From the NCBI GenBank assembly GCA_021413965.1, contig JAIOPI010000004.1, positions 248,001 through 312,000 on the forward strand: DNA of 64,000 nt, written 5' to 3'. Both the position numbers and the translations under genes were made by a program. How positions within the stretch are numbered: position 1 is the stretch's first letter; every line of letters starts with the position of its first letter. Origin of the DNA: Lentisphaerota bacterium. Lineage in GTDB: Bacteria > Verrucomicrobiota > Kiritimatiellia > UBA8416 > JAIOPI01. The notes under the pieces were generated by a model, which saw only the letters and a program-made list of their open reading frames with translations, searched no databases and was not told where the DNA came from. This document shows, in pieces, positions 8,563 through 16,204 of this stretch.

Positions 8563-9246
8563 GTGGATGATTTCCTCACCGTATTCGGCACCGCGCGGAT
8601 CCTGGGCTTGGATCAGATTCTTTGCGCCATTCTCCTGAGCTTCGTGCTGGCCTCCGTCTTCGCCGCCGTCTACCGCTGGACCTTCTCCAACCTCTCCTAC
8701 TCCCGCTCGTTTGTGCACACGATGATCCTGGGCAGCATGGTCGTGTGCACCTTGATCATGGCCATCGGCAATAACCTGGCGCGCGGCTTGGGCATCCTCG
8801 GCACCCTCGCCATCATCCGCTTCCGCACCCCGATCCGCGACCCGCGCGACATGGTGTTCCTCTTCGCCAGCCTGGGCGTCGGCATCGCCTGCGGATCGGC
8901 CACCTATGGGGTCGCGATCGTCGGCACCGTCTGCATTTCCATTGCCGCCCTCGTCTTGAACTGGTCGCCGTTCGCGTCCCGCCGCGAGTACGAAGGGCTG
9001 CTGCGCTTCATGCTGCCACCGTCCTCCCCGGCCGAGGCGAACGTGCAAGCCGTCCTGCAGGAATGCTGCGCCGCCTTTTACCTGATTGCCATGCGCGAAG
9101 CCGTACAGGGCGACCTGGTCGAGTATGCCTACCAGGTCCGCCTGTTGGACCCCTCGTACCAGACCGATTTGGTTGAGAAACTGCACGCCATCGATGCCGT
9201 CAGCGACGCAAATCTCCTGATGCAGCGGACAACGGTGGAACTGTAA
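8563..9246 (+). CDS. DUF4956-family membrane protein
   Basis: 227 residues beginning at a GTG (8563) preceded by GGGGAAAGG. Four membrane segments occupy roughly residues 15-150, including the conserved family block with RGLGILGTLAIIRFRTPIRD, in which the Arg-Phe-Arg-Thr motif after the third helix is typical of DUF4956. The C-terminal ~80 residues are soluble. DUF4956 proteins commonly pair with VTC-domain proteins, which is the case here, and probably provide the membrane component. Between a VTC gene and an HlyD adaptor gene (24 bases downstream) it is the only inner-membrane multi-pass protein of the block. Confidence 0.88.
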   Translation: MDDFLTVFGTARILGLDQILCAILLSFVLASVFAAVYRWTFSNLSYSRSFVHTMILGSMVVCTLIMAIGNNLARGLGILGTLAIIRFRTPIRDPRDMVFLFASLGVGIACGSATYGVAIVGTVCISIAALVLNWSPFASRREYEGLLRFMLPPSSPAEANVQAVLQECCAAFYLIAMREAVQGDLVEYAYQVRLLDPSYQTDLVEKLHAIDAVSDANLLMQRTTVEL

Positions 9247-9270
9247 CCCGCACCGCGCGGGGAAAGCGGC

Positions 9271-10461
9271 ATGACGATCAAGAATCAGCAATTCAAGCGG
9301 CGGGCCATGTGGGGCCATCCCCGCCTGGTCTGGCGCCGCATCCTGGGCGCCTGGCCGCTGCTCCTGTGGGCCATCGCCATCCTCGGGGCCGCGTTTCTCT
9401 ACCAGGGATCCACGCGCCTGACGGGCCTCATGGGCGCCGTCGAAACCGTCATCGAACCGGTCGCGCCGCTCGAAACGGCCCGCCTCATGACCATCAATGT
9501 GGAACTCGGCCAGCGCGTGAAAGCCGGTGACGTCGTCGCCTCCATGGACACCCTGCTGTTCGATGCCGACACCGCCGTCGACGAAGCGCAACTCATCGAG
9601 GTGGAAGGCACGCTGCAGGATTACCAGCAGCGCGTGCTCGAGTTTGTCAGCTCCTTTGAAGATGCGAAGAACAAGGCCCAGTTCGAGACGGAAACCCAGG
9701 TGCTGAGCCAGAAGCGCGACGAGTCCGTGCTCGCGGTCCTGCGCGCCGAGCTTGGCCGCCTCGAAGAACTGAAGAAGAAGGGCCTGATGAGCGAACAGGA
9801 CCTGGCCTCGCTGCGGCCCGATGTCGCGTCCCTGGAGCAAACGGTGGCGTCCTACCCCGCCCTGATCGACATCCACCAGCGCCGGCTCGCCAATGCCACC
9901 GAGGACGAAACCACGATGAAGAAGCTTCTGAGCGAGGACGCCGCCGGCGCCGATGTGCGCTTCGATATTCTCGCCACCATCCGCGAGATGCGCAAAGCCA
10001 CGGATGCCATTATCCGCACCACGCGCGAGCAGCGCAAGGTGCTGCGCGAAAGCTATGTGCTGCGCGCCGCCCGCGAGGGTGTCGTCTCGCAGATCTTTCA
10101 CCAGCCCGGCGACGTCGTGCCAGCCGGCGAACCCATCCTGCGGCTCGTGGGCGAGCATCCCGAGCGCATCATCGGCTTCCTGCCCGAAACGCATTTGGGC
10201 GATCTGCAGATCGGCGACACCATCTGGGTCTGGCGCCAGACCGGATCCACCATGCGCCTCTCCGCCAAGGTCGAATCGATCGCCCCCGAAATCGATACGC
10301 TGCCGGGCCGGGTCAGCCCCATCCGCGGTGAGCCCCTGCGCGGCCGGCGCGTCGTGCTGACATGCCCCGACGGTCACGACCTGATCCCCGGCGAAACCCT
10401 GCGCCTGCAGTTGCCCCCGCAGGGCTGGGGCGCCTGGCTGGACGGTCTGCTCGCCTTTTGA
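9271..10461 (+). CDS. HlyD-family periplasmic adaptor (membrane fusion protein)
   Basis: 396 residues. One N-terminal membrane segment (about residues 27-47, LLLWAIAILGAAFLYQ), then a split biotinyl-lipoyl domain (VELGQRVKAGDVVASMDT and later LRAAREGVVSQIFHQPGDVVPAGEP), a long alpha-helical hairpin between them (about 105-265, charged, heptad-like), and a beta-barrel domain ending near LRLQLPPQGWG. This is the layout of adaptors linking an inner-membrane pump to a TolC channel. The start ATG follows GGGGAAAG. No ABC, RND or MFS pump gene is adjacent; the nearest membrane partner is the DUF4956 protein immediately upstream. Confidence 0.88.
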   Translation: MTIKNQQFKRRAMWGHPRLVWRRILGAWPLLLWAIAILGAAFLYQGSTRLTGLMGAVETVIEPVAPLETARLMTINVELGQRVKAGDVVASMDTLLFDADTAVDEAQLIEVEGTLQDYQQRVLEFVSSFEDAKNKAQFETETQVLSQKRDESVLAVLRAELGRLEELKKKGLMSEQDLASLRPDVASLEQTVASYPALIDIHQRRLANATEDETTMKKLLSEDAAGADVRFDILATIREMRKATDAIIRTTREQRKVLRESYVLRAAREGVVSQIFHQPGDVVPAGEPILRLVGEHPERIIGFLPETHLGDLQIGDTIWVWRQTGSTMRLSAKVESIAPEIDTLPGRVSPIRGEPLRGRRVVLTCPDGHDLIPGETLRLQLPPQGWGAWLDGLLAF

Positions 10462-10505
10462 CGATCACCACTTGCAGACCGCACGTCGTTTGCCTAATCT
10501 CCACC

Positions 10506-12350
10506 ATGCAGTGTGCTCATCGGCAGAGCTCCCTTACCACCCGCGGGCATGATCAGCCGTGCCGCTCGCGACAGATTTCACTCTGGTTGGCGCTGGCCGC
10601 CCTGGGTGCCAGCAGTTGCTCCACGTCCCATCAACCGGAGTTTGTGCCCGTGGCGACCACCGGCTCGCCCTCAACCTACCTGGACGCCCCCGCCCTCTCC
10701 GTTCCTGACCTGCCGACGGCGCCACTGACTCTCGAACAGGCGATCGCCCGCGCGATCGCCTACAGCAGCCAGATCTCCCTGCTGCGCGCCGCAGAAGACT
10801 TGGCCCTGCAGGAGCGCCGGGCCGCAACCGACCTCGACGATCCCGAGTTCACGGCCGCGTGGAGCGACGCCTCCAGCGACGACGTCCAACAGGATTGGGG
10901 CAGTCAGCAGAGCACCACCACGACCAGGGGACGGGACTCCTCGACCGAAACGCAGCGGGACACGAGCCTGGTGCCGGGTGAATCATCCTCCGTGCGGCGC
11001 ACCACCGGGCAGGAAACGTCCAAGTCCACGTCACGGCAGTACAGTACGGACTACACCTCGGGCACCAGTTCCAGCGATGAGGACGCCTATCGCCTGGGCC
11101 TCCGCTTCTTTGTTCCCAACCCGTTCCTGCTCGGCCCGCGCGTTTCCGCACGCAAGGCGCAGATGCAGGCCGCCCAGTCAGACCGCCTCGACGCGGAACG
11201 CCAGATCGCCAATGACGTGCACCGGCTGTTCCTCGAAGTGGATTACCAGACGAACGACCTCGCCCTGGCGTCCACGTCGGTGGCTCTGCATGACATCATC
11301 CTGAAGACGGTCCGCTCGCGCGCCGAAGCAACCGGGGCAACCGGGGCCGATGTCTTGAAGGCCACGCAGGGGCGCATGCAGGCGGCCACACAGCGGGACC
11401 GCACGCGGCTGGCCGGGGCCGCGGCACTGCGCGAACTCGCGGATCTGCTGAATGTGCCGGCGCGGGCCCTGCGCCTGGACACGACGACCGCCACCGACAT
11501 CCCCCTCAACATGACCCTGGCCAGCCCCGACGAAATCGAGGCCATCGCCCTGCGTACCCGGGAGGACCTCATGGCGCTCTACTGGCGCATGCGGGCGGCC
11601 GAGCAGGCGTACCGGGAAATCCGCAATGCCGGCATCCCGTGGTTCTCCCACATCGATGCGAGTTACGGCGAAGGCCATCAAACATCGTCAGGCTACGAGA
11701 CCAGCAGCGGCAGCGGGACGGGCTCGAGTTCGGGCTCGCAAAGTTCCTCTGCGTCGGGCGACATTCGCAACGTGGGCCCCGGGGGTGAGTCCAGCCCCAC
11801 CAGCGTGCGCAACGAGGCGCGCGAAACCTCCGAGTCCAGCACTTCGCGCCGCATCGAATCGGGCACATCCACCAGCTCGGACGACGAAGATTCCACGGAG
11901 TGGCAGGTCGGCTTCATGGTGACCGTGCCGATCTTCACGTGGTTCGTGAATCACGAGGACGACGTCGCCCTCGCAGAATACAAGCTGGCCTCCGCCCAGT
12001 ATGCCGAGCAGGCCCGCCTGGTCTCGCGCCACATCCAGAACGCCTACGACGAGTGGGTCGAGGCGCAGCGGGAGTGGAATACGTACGCGGCCACCGAAGG
12101 CCCGTTCCTGAGCCAGGTGCGGCAGGCACTCAAAAGCCTCGAAGGCACCATCGACCTCACACCCGATGAAATCGCCTCCGTGAAGCTCGAGATCGTCAAC
12201 TCGCTCCGCCTCTGGCGCGAGGCCCGGCTCAATTACCGGAAGACCGTGCTCGACTTGGAACGTGCGGCCGGGGTCCCCATCCGCGACTTGGTCCGCCCCG
12301 CCGCCGCGCCCGCCGCAGACCCGGCGCCCGCGACGCCCTCGGCTCCGTAA
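10506..12350 (+). CDS. TolC-family outer-membrane channel with Ser/Thr-rich loop insertions
   Basis: 614 residues from the ATG at 10506, the first start after the HlyD gene. It has an N-terminal signal with hydrophobic LALAALGASSC, possibly a lipoprotein signal with a non-standard lipobox. Two TolC repeats are visible: LTLEQAIARAIAYS begins repeat 1 and DEIEAIALRTREDLMALYWRMRAAE repeat 2, with long helices and paired beta strands such as YRLGLRFFVPNPF and WQVGFMVTVPIFTWF. Between the paired strands of each repeat sits a 70-75 residue Ser/Thr/Gly/Asp-rich insertion (about 119-193 and 390-463), the place where TolC has its short extracellular loops. The C-terminus is Pro/Ala-rich. No good ribosome binding site is seen. 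Likely exit duct of the upstream HlyD adaptor. Confidence 0.85.
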   Translation: MQCAHRQSSLTTRGHDQPCRSRQISLWLALAALGASSCSTSHQPEFVPVATTGSPSTYLDAPALSVPDLPTAPLTLEQAIARAIAYSSQISLLRAAEDLALQERRAATDLDDPEFTAAWSDASSDDVQQDWGSQQSTTTTRGRDSSTETQRDTSLVPGESSSVRRTTGQETSKSTSRQYSTDYTSGTSSSDEDAYRLGLRFFVPNPFLLGPRVSARKAQMQAAQSDRLDAERQIANDVHRLFLEVDYQTNDLALASTSVALHDIILKTVRSRAEATGATGADVLKATQGRMQAATQRDRTRLAGAAALRELADLLNVPARALRLDTTTATDIPLNMTLASPDEIEAIALRTREDLMALYWRMRAAEQAYREIRNAGIPWFSHIDASYGEGHQTSSGYETSSGSGTGSSSGSQSSSASGDIRNVGPGGESSPTSVRNEARETSESSTSRRIESGTSTSSDDEDSTEWQVGFMVTVPIFTWFVNHEDDVALAEYKLASAQYAEQARLVSRHIQNAYDEWVEAQREWNTYAATEGPFLSQVRQALKSLEGTIDLTPDEIASVKLEIVNSLRLWREARLNYRKTVLDLERAAGVPIRDLVRPAAAPAADPAPATPSAP

Positions 12351-12378
12351 TCCGAGGCGAACGAATCCTGCGGCCGTG

Positions 12379-13254
12379 CTAGAGGTCCCGGACGATGTCC
12401 TTGAGAAACGCGGCGACGTCGTCCTTCAGGTCGTCACGCATCAGCGCGAAGGACACGTTGGTCTTGATGAAGTCCAGCTTGTTGCCGATGTCGTGCCGGC
12501 GGCCGGCAAAGCGCAGGCCGTACATGGCCCTCGACGCCACGAGCCGGCGCATGGCATCGGTCAGTTGAATTTCGTCATTCTTGCCGCGTGCCGTCTGCAG
12601 GATGTGGTCGAAAATATCCGGCGTCAGCACGTAGCGGCCCGCAATGACCAGATTCGACGGCGCCTCCTCCACGCTCGGCTTCTCAATGAAGTCATCGATC
12701 AGGAAGACGCCCGGGGCAATTTCGTGCCCATCCATGACGCCATACCGGCTGACTTTGGCCCGGTCTACTTCCTCCAACGCCACGACAGATTCGCGGTAAC
12801 GTTCGAAGGTCCGGATCAGCTGGCGGGTCACGGGTTCCGGGGACTCGACCACGGTGTCTCCCAGCAGCACGGCGAACGGCTCGTTGCCCACATGATGCCG
12901 GGCGCACAGCACCGCATCGCCCAGGCCCTTGAGCTCGCGCTGCCAGACAAAGTGGATGTCGGCCAGGCTGGAGATGCTGCGCATGAGCTCCAACTCCACC
13001 TGCTTGCCCTTTTCCTCGAGCTCACGTTCGAGTTCGAAGTTGCGATCGAAATGCTCCTCGATGGCGCGCTTGCCGCGGCCGATGACCATCACGATGTCGG
13101 TGATGCCCGAGGACACCGCCTCCTCCACCACGTACTGGATGACCGGGGTGTCGACGATCGGCAGCATTTCTTTCGGCTGGGACTTGGTGGCCGGCAGGAA
13201 GCGCGTGCCGAAACCGGCCGCGGGGATCACGGCCTTACGAACAAGGGAAGTCAT
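12379..13254 (-). CDS. galU: UTP-glucose-1-phosphate uridylyltransferase
   Basis: 291 residues, normal for GalU. The nucleotidyltransferase signature AAGFGTRFLPATKSQPKEML is near the N-terminus, followed by PVIQYVVEEAVSSGI, RELKGLGDAVL, the metal-binding LLGD motif and FIEKPS; the C-terminal ALRFAG-like YGLRFAGRRHDIGNK block is also typical. It makes UDP-glucose from glucose-1-phosphate and UTP. Its start overlaps by 20 bases the end of the glucuronokinase-like gene on the same strand, so the two are probably translated together. That partner raises the possibility that this enzyme, or a relaxed-specificity version, also uses glucuronate-1-phosphate. It is convergent with the TolC gene, 28 bases apart. 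Confidence 0.9.
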   Translation of the reverse strand: MTSLVRKAVIPAAGFGTRFLPATKSQPKEMLPIVDTPVIQYVVEEAVSSGITDIVMVIGRGKRAIEEHFDRNFELERELEEKGKQVELELMRSISSLADIHFVWQRELKGLGDAVLCARHHVGNEPFAVLLGDTVVESPEPVTRQLIRTFERYRESVVALEEVDRAKVSRYGVMDGHEIAPGVFLIDDFIEKPSVEEAPSNLVIAGRYVLTPDIFDHILQTARGKNDEIQLTDAMRRLVASRAMYGLRFAGRRHDIGNKLDFIKTNVSFALMRDDLKDDVAAFLKDIVRDL

Positions 13255-14260
13255 CATTCACCGGGGGTGCGAGTTTGGGTTTGAACACTTCGATGCCGAG
13301 AGGCTGGAACGACTGGCATAGCGCCTCAAACATGGCTTCATCCCGATAGGTGCCCACAATCGCCCCGCCTGAACCGGTGAACTTGGCGCTGGCGCCGACC
13401 CGCCGCGCGCTCTCCACCAGCCGCAGATTGCCGTCGCTGATCCGGCTCACCTGCCGCCGCCGGTCGAAATTGCTGTCCAGCAGCGGGCCGATTTCGTCGC
13501 GGCGTCCCGCCAGCAGCGCGCCGCGAACGCGGTCGGTCAGGCTGATCCAGAACGCGATGGCGGCCAGCACCTCGGGATCGCCGCGCCGGTGACGCTCGCG
13601 CATGTCGTTGTGGTAGATCTCAGATCCCTCGGCCAGGTCGGTGCGATAAGCGATGTAAAGCGGCGGCAGCAGCGCGGGATCCAGCGGCTCGTACCGGCCG
13701 TACCCCTGCTGACGGATCAGCGCCTCGCTGAAATCCATATAGACGACGCCCTGGTACACCTGCGCCACCCGGTCCTGCAACCCGGCCGAGATGCCGAGTT
13801 CTTCCGTCTCCACGGACAGCACCAGATTCGCCAGCGTTGGCTTGGGAATACGCACGTCGTAGAAGGCCTGCAGCGCCCGGAAACAGGCCGTGATGATGGC
13901 GCTGGAGCCCGCCAGCCCAACGAGGTGCGGGATGTTCGACGCATAGCGGATGGTGAAATTTCGATCATGCAGCGGGTGCCCCTGCGCGTCGCAGTAGTCG
14001 CAGAATCGCTTGATCGCGGCCTTGAGGAGGCGAATCCCGCCGTAGTAGCCGAACTGCCGGACGTCCGACGTCAGCTCGCGAATGCTCCCGAATCGGGAGT
14101 GGTCGCGCCGGTTGGGCAGCACTTCAAGCTCCGGCGATTCGTACAGCGTCACGTCGGCCGCGAAGTTGGTGAAGGCCAACGCGATCGTCTTGCCGTAGTA
14201 GCCGTCGGAAGGATTGCCCACGAGCCCGGCGCGCGGATACGCCTGCGTGCGTATGATCAT
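13235..14260 (-). CDS. GHMP kinase resembling plant-type glucuronokinase
   Basis: 341 residues. GHMP-kinase motif 2 is IPHLVGLAGSSAIITA (about residues 110-125) and motif 3 is KFTGSGGAIVG (about 304-314). The N-terminal AGLVGNPSDGYYGKTI, the GYYGGIRLL block and GISAGLQDRVAQVYQG are, from memory, characteristic of plant glucuronokinases (Arabidopsis GlcAK) and their bacterial relatives rather than of galactokinase or mevalonate kinase. The family phosphorylates D-glucuronate at C1 with ATP. Pairing with the overlapping galU-like gene would give a two-step salvage route to a UDP-sugar. Substrate is inferred; a related sugar such as heptose or fucose is the main alternative. Confidence 0.82.
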   Translation of the reverse strand: MIIRTQAYPRAGLVGNPSDGYYGKTIALAFTNFAADVTLYESPELEVLPNRRDHSRFGSIRELTSDVRQFGYYGGIRLLKAAIKRFCDYCDAQGHPLHDRNFTIRYASNIPHLVGLAGSSAIITACFRALQAFYDVRIPKPTLANLVLSVETEELGISAGLQDRVAQVYQGVVYMDFSEALIRQQGYGRYEPLDPALLPPLYIAYRTDLAEGSEIYHNDMRERHRRGDPEVLAAIAFWISLTDRVRGALLAGRRDEIGPLLDSNFDRRRQVSRISDGNLRLVESARRVGASAKFTGSGGAIVGTYRDEAMFEALCQSFQPLGIEVFKPKLAPPVNDDFPCS

Positions 14261-14302
14261 GTTGCGCTCAGTCCACCCGCCACACGGCTCCGTCCCGGCT
14301 CG

Positions 14303-14875
14303 TTACTTGAGCTCGGCGAGCCATTCCTTGACCAGCGAGACGTCTCTATCGTCGGGCGCCAGCTCAAGAAACTTCAGGTAGTGTGTGCGGGCCTTGTCTT
14401 TCTGATGAAGATCGTCGTCGTATAGAATGGCGAGGTTGTAATGCGCGCCGGCGTCGTTCGGGTTGATGGCCAGGACTTTCAGGAATTCCGCCTCGGCGCG
14501 CTCAAACTGCTTGGCGGCCTTGTAGACGCAGCCCATGTTGTAATAGCTGCTCTGCAATTCCGCCTCGTGCTGTGCTTCCTGGTCCGCGAGCGCCCGCTGC
14601 AGGCGCGCAATCTCGTTTTGCGCCCGCTGCAGCTCGAACTCCTTGCTCCTCAATTGGCTGGCAAGATCCGCCTGCCCCGCCGTCACCGCCTCGGCAGATA
14701 CCTGCACGGCGGGCGGTGCGATTGGCTCACTGGCTGGCGCCAGCATTTCCTGATCCGCCATGCGTTGCAGATTCAGGATCTCATCGGATTCCTGGGCCCG
14801 TGCGGTCAGCACGCACGCCAACATACCGGCCAATGAAAACCGGACCGCAATTCCCGCTGCTGTAAGGCTTTTCAT
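14303..14875 (-). CDS. secreted coiled-coil/TPR protein
   Basis: 190 residues from the ATG at 14875, preceded by GGGAGG; a start at 14956 would lack both a ribosome binding site and a leading signal peptide. The signal peptide (VRFSLAGMLACVLTARAQES) is followed by a Pro/Ala linker, a coiled coil (about 65-105, rich in Gln, Glu, Arg) and three TPR-like helical pairs, the last containing AGAHYNLAILYDDDL. The layout recalls periplasmic CpoB/YbgF-like TPR proteins but no Pal or Tol gene is nearby. Located 42 bases upstream of the kinase gene on the same strand, so possibly the first gene of a minus-strand operon with it and galU. Confidence 0.75.
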   Translation of the reverse strand: MKSLTAAGIAVRFSLAGMLACVLTARAQESDEILNLQRMADQEMLAPASEPIAPPAVQVSAEAVTAGQADLASQLRSKEFELQRAQNEIARLQRALADQEAQHEAELQSSYYNMGCVYKAAKQFERAEAEFLKVLAINPNDAGAHYNLAILYDDDLHQKDKARTHYLKFLELAPDDRDVSLVKEWLAELK

Positions 14876-15053
14876 GTACAGGCCTCCCGCTCCGTCGCTC
14901 CGGGCAAAGATCGTTATATTACGGCCCACGCCGCGGATTGCAATAAAACTTCTCACCCGCCCACCCAGGGACCAAGCACGCCCGTCACGCTTTCCGCCTG
15001 TGCCATGCTCGACGCGTCACCCACCATGGGGCAGGCTGAAAGGACACTGTGAC

Positions 15054-15067
15054 CATGGCATGCCATG
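15054..15067. promoter_or_regulatory. 14-base perfect palindrome CATGGCATGCCATG
   Basis: The sequence equals its own reverse complement and is continued on the right by another GCCATGC unit. It lies in the middle of the divergent gap, far enough from both starts to act as an operator for either gene. It could also be chance. Confidence 0.3.
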
Positions 15068-15227
15068 CCATGCTTGGCCCTCAACCGAACGAAACCTCCC
15101 CCATCACCGGACGGGCAGGCGCGTCACAATTGGGCGCAAGGATTGGGGGCGTCATCCTACCGAATCTATTGCCCTACAGGCCGATGCGACTAAAACGAAC
15201 GCATGCACGCATTAAATATTGCAAATA

Positions 15228-15273
15228 CAATCACGATCAATCATATTCAATCACCTGCACTCACAATCAGTCA
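15228..15273 (+). promoter_or_regulatory. five CANTCA direct repeats at exact 10-base spacing, probable operator
   Basis: CAATCA at 15228, 15238 and 15248, CACTCA at 15258 and CAGTCA at 15268 are spaced exactly 10 bases apart, about one helical turn; an extra CAATCA sits at 15264. The array begins over a TACAAT -10-like hexamer and ends 4 bases before the deoR start codon. Direct-repeat operators are known for DeoR-family regulators such as Bacillus IolR, so autoregulation is the natural reading. Confidence 0.6.
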
Positions 15274-15276
15274 CCT

Positions 15277-16071
15277 ATGATTACGTCTGAGACAACGTCA
15301 CTACCCGCCGAGCGGTTCAAGCGGATACTGGATGCCGTCAAAACACGGCGAGCGGTGCGCGTCGATGACCTCTGTGCTGAGCTGGGCGTTTCTGCCGCCA
15401 CCATCCGGCGCGACCTGGTGGAACTCGACCGGTCTGGCCAGCTCCGCAAGGTCCACGGCGGGGCCGTCAGTCTGGAAGGGCGGCTGGAAGAGCCCATCTT
15501 CGACGATAAGGCGGCTGAGGCGGCCGCCGAGAAGCGCGCGATCGCCACCGTGGCCCGGACCTATATTCAACCCAACGACTGCATCTACCTCGATGGCGGC
15601 AGCACCATTCTGGCGCTGGCCGAGAAACTCGTGGACATGCATCCCCTCACCGTTGTGACCAATTCCCTCCGCGTCGCGACGGCACTGGCCTCCGGCAGTC
15701 CTCGCATCATGCTCGTCGGGGGCGAACTGCGCCGGCTGAGCCAGACCTTCGTCGGCCCGCTCACCCAGCCGATGATCGAGCACGTGCATGTCGACAAGGC
15801 CTTCATGGGAACCCTGGGGCTGACGCTGGAAGATGGCATGACCACCACGGACCCCGCGGAGGCCTTCACCAAGCGCCTCATCATGCAGCGCGCGAGCCAG
15901 GTGTTCCTGCTGGCGGACAGCCGAAAGTTCGGCAAGGTGGCCTTCGCCCACGCCGGCAGCCTGCAGGAACTCGACATCATTATTACCGATTCGAAACTGG
16001 ATACGCATCTGGAACGGGAGCTGATGCGGCAGGGACTGGAATTGATTAAAGCCGGCGCACCGCAGGGTTAG
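15277..16071 (+). CDS. DeoR-family transcriptional regulator
   Basis: 264 residues from the ATG at 15277. An N-terminal winged helix-turn-helix (about 10-60) contains ELGVSAATIRRDLVEL, the family recognition helix. The C-terminal sugar-phosphate sensing domain has LDGGSTILALAEKL, VVTNSL, LVGGELR and DKAFMGTLGL in the canonical order. Such regulators usually repress sugar-catabolic operons and are released by a phosphorylated sugar. No ribosome binding site is visible before the start, where the repeat array lies, so translation may be leaderless or weak. The next gene (E2) begins 133 bases downstream; whether it is a target is not shown. Confidence 0.9.
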   Translation: MITSETTSLPAERFKRILDAVKTRRAVRVDDLCAELGVSAATIRRDLVELDRSGQLRKVHGGAVSLEGRLEEPIFDDKAAEAAAEKRAIATVARTYIQPNDCIYLDGGSTILALAEKLVDMHPLTVVTNSLRVATALASGSPRIMLVGGELRRLSQTFVGPLTQPMIEHVHVDKAFMGTLGLTLEDGMTTTDPAEAFTKRLIMQRASQVFLLADSRKFGKVAFAHAGSLQELDIIITDSKLDTHLERELMRQGLELIKAGAPQG

Positions 16072-16204
16072 CCGCGGCGACGTGGATCCACCACGTGACC
16101 GGGATGTTCGTCCTGAGCGTGGCCTGGGCCTCACCGATGACGCTCAGATCCCGGATCGAGACGACGAAGGGTTGGCGGGTGCAAGCCCGCGAGGAAAGGA
16201 CACT

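Larger units (their letters stand above)
14876..15276. other. 401-base divergent intergenic region
   Basis: This gap separates the minus-strand TPR gene from the plus-strand deoR-type gene and contains no gene I can support. It holds a 14-base perfect palindrome (15054-15067) and, next to deoR, a locally AT-rich stretch from about 15210 with a TACAAT hexamer (15226-15231) and a 10-base-period repeat array. An open frame running from 15049 into deoR is only an upstream extension without a ribosome binding site. Confidence 0.7.

Noticed and set aside
7726-10377. 883-codon open frame on the minus strand opposite the VTC, DUF4956 and HlyD genes
   Set aside because: It is antisense to three recognisable genes, has repetitive Gly/Asp/Glu/His/Arg composition without motifs, and fits the long shadow frames expected at high GC.
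15228-15273. CRISPR-like short repeats
   Set aside because: Units are 6 bases at 10-base spacing with no unique spacers; this is an operator-like array, not CRISPR.
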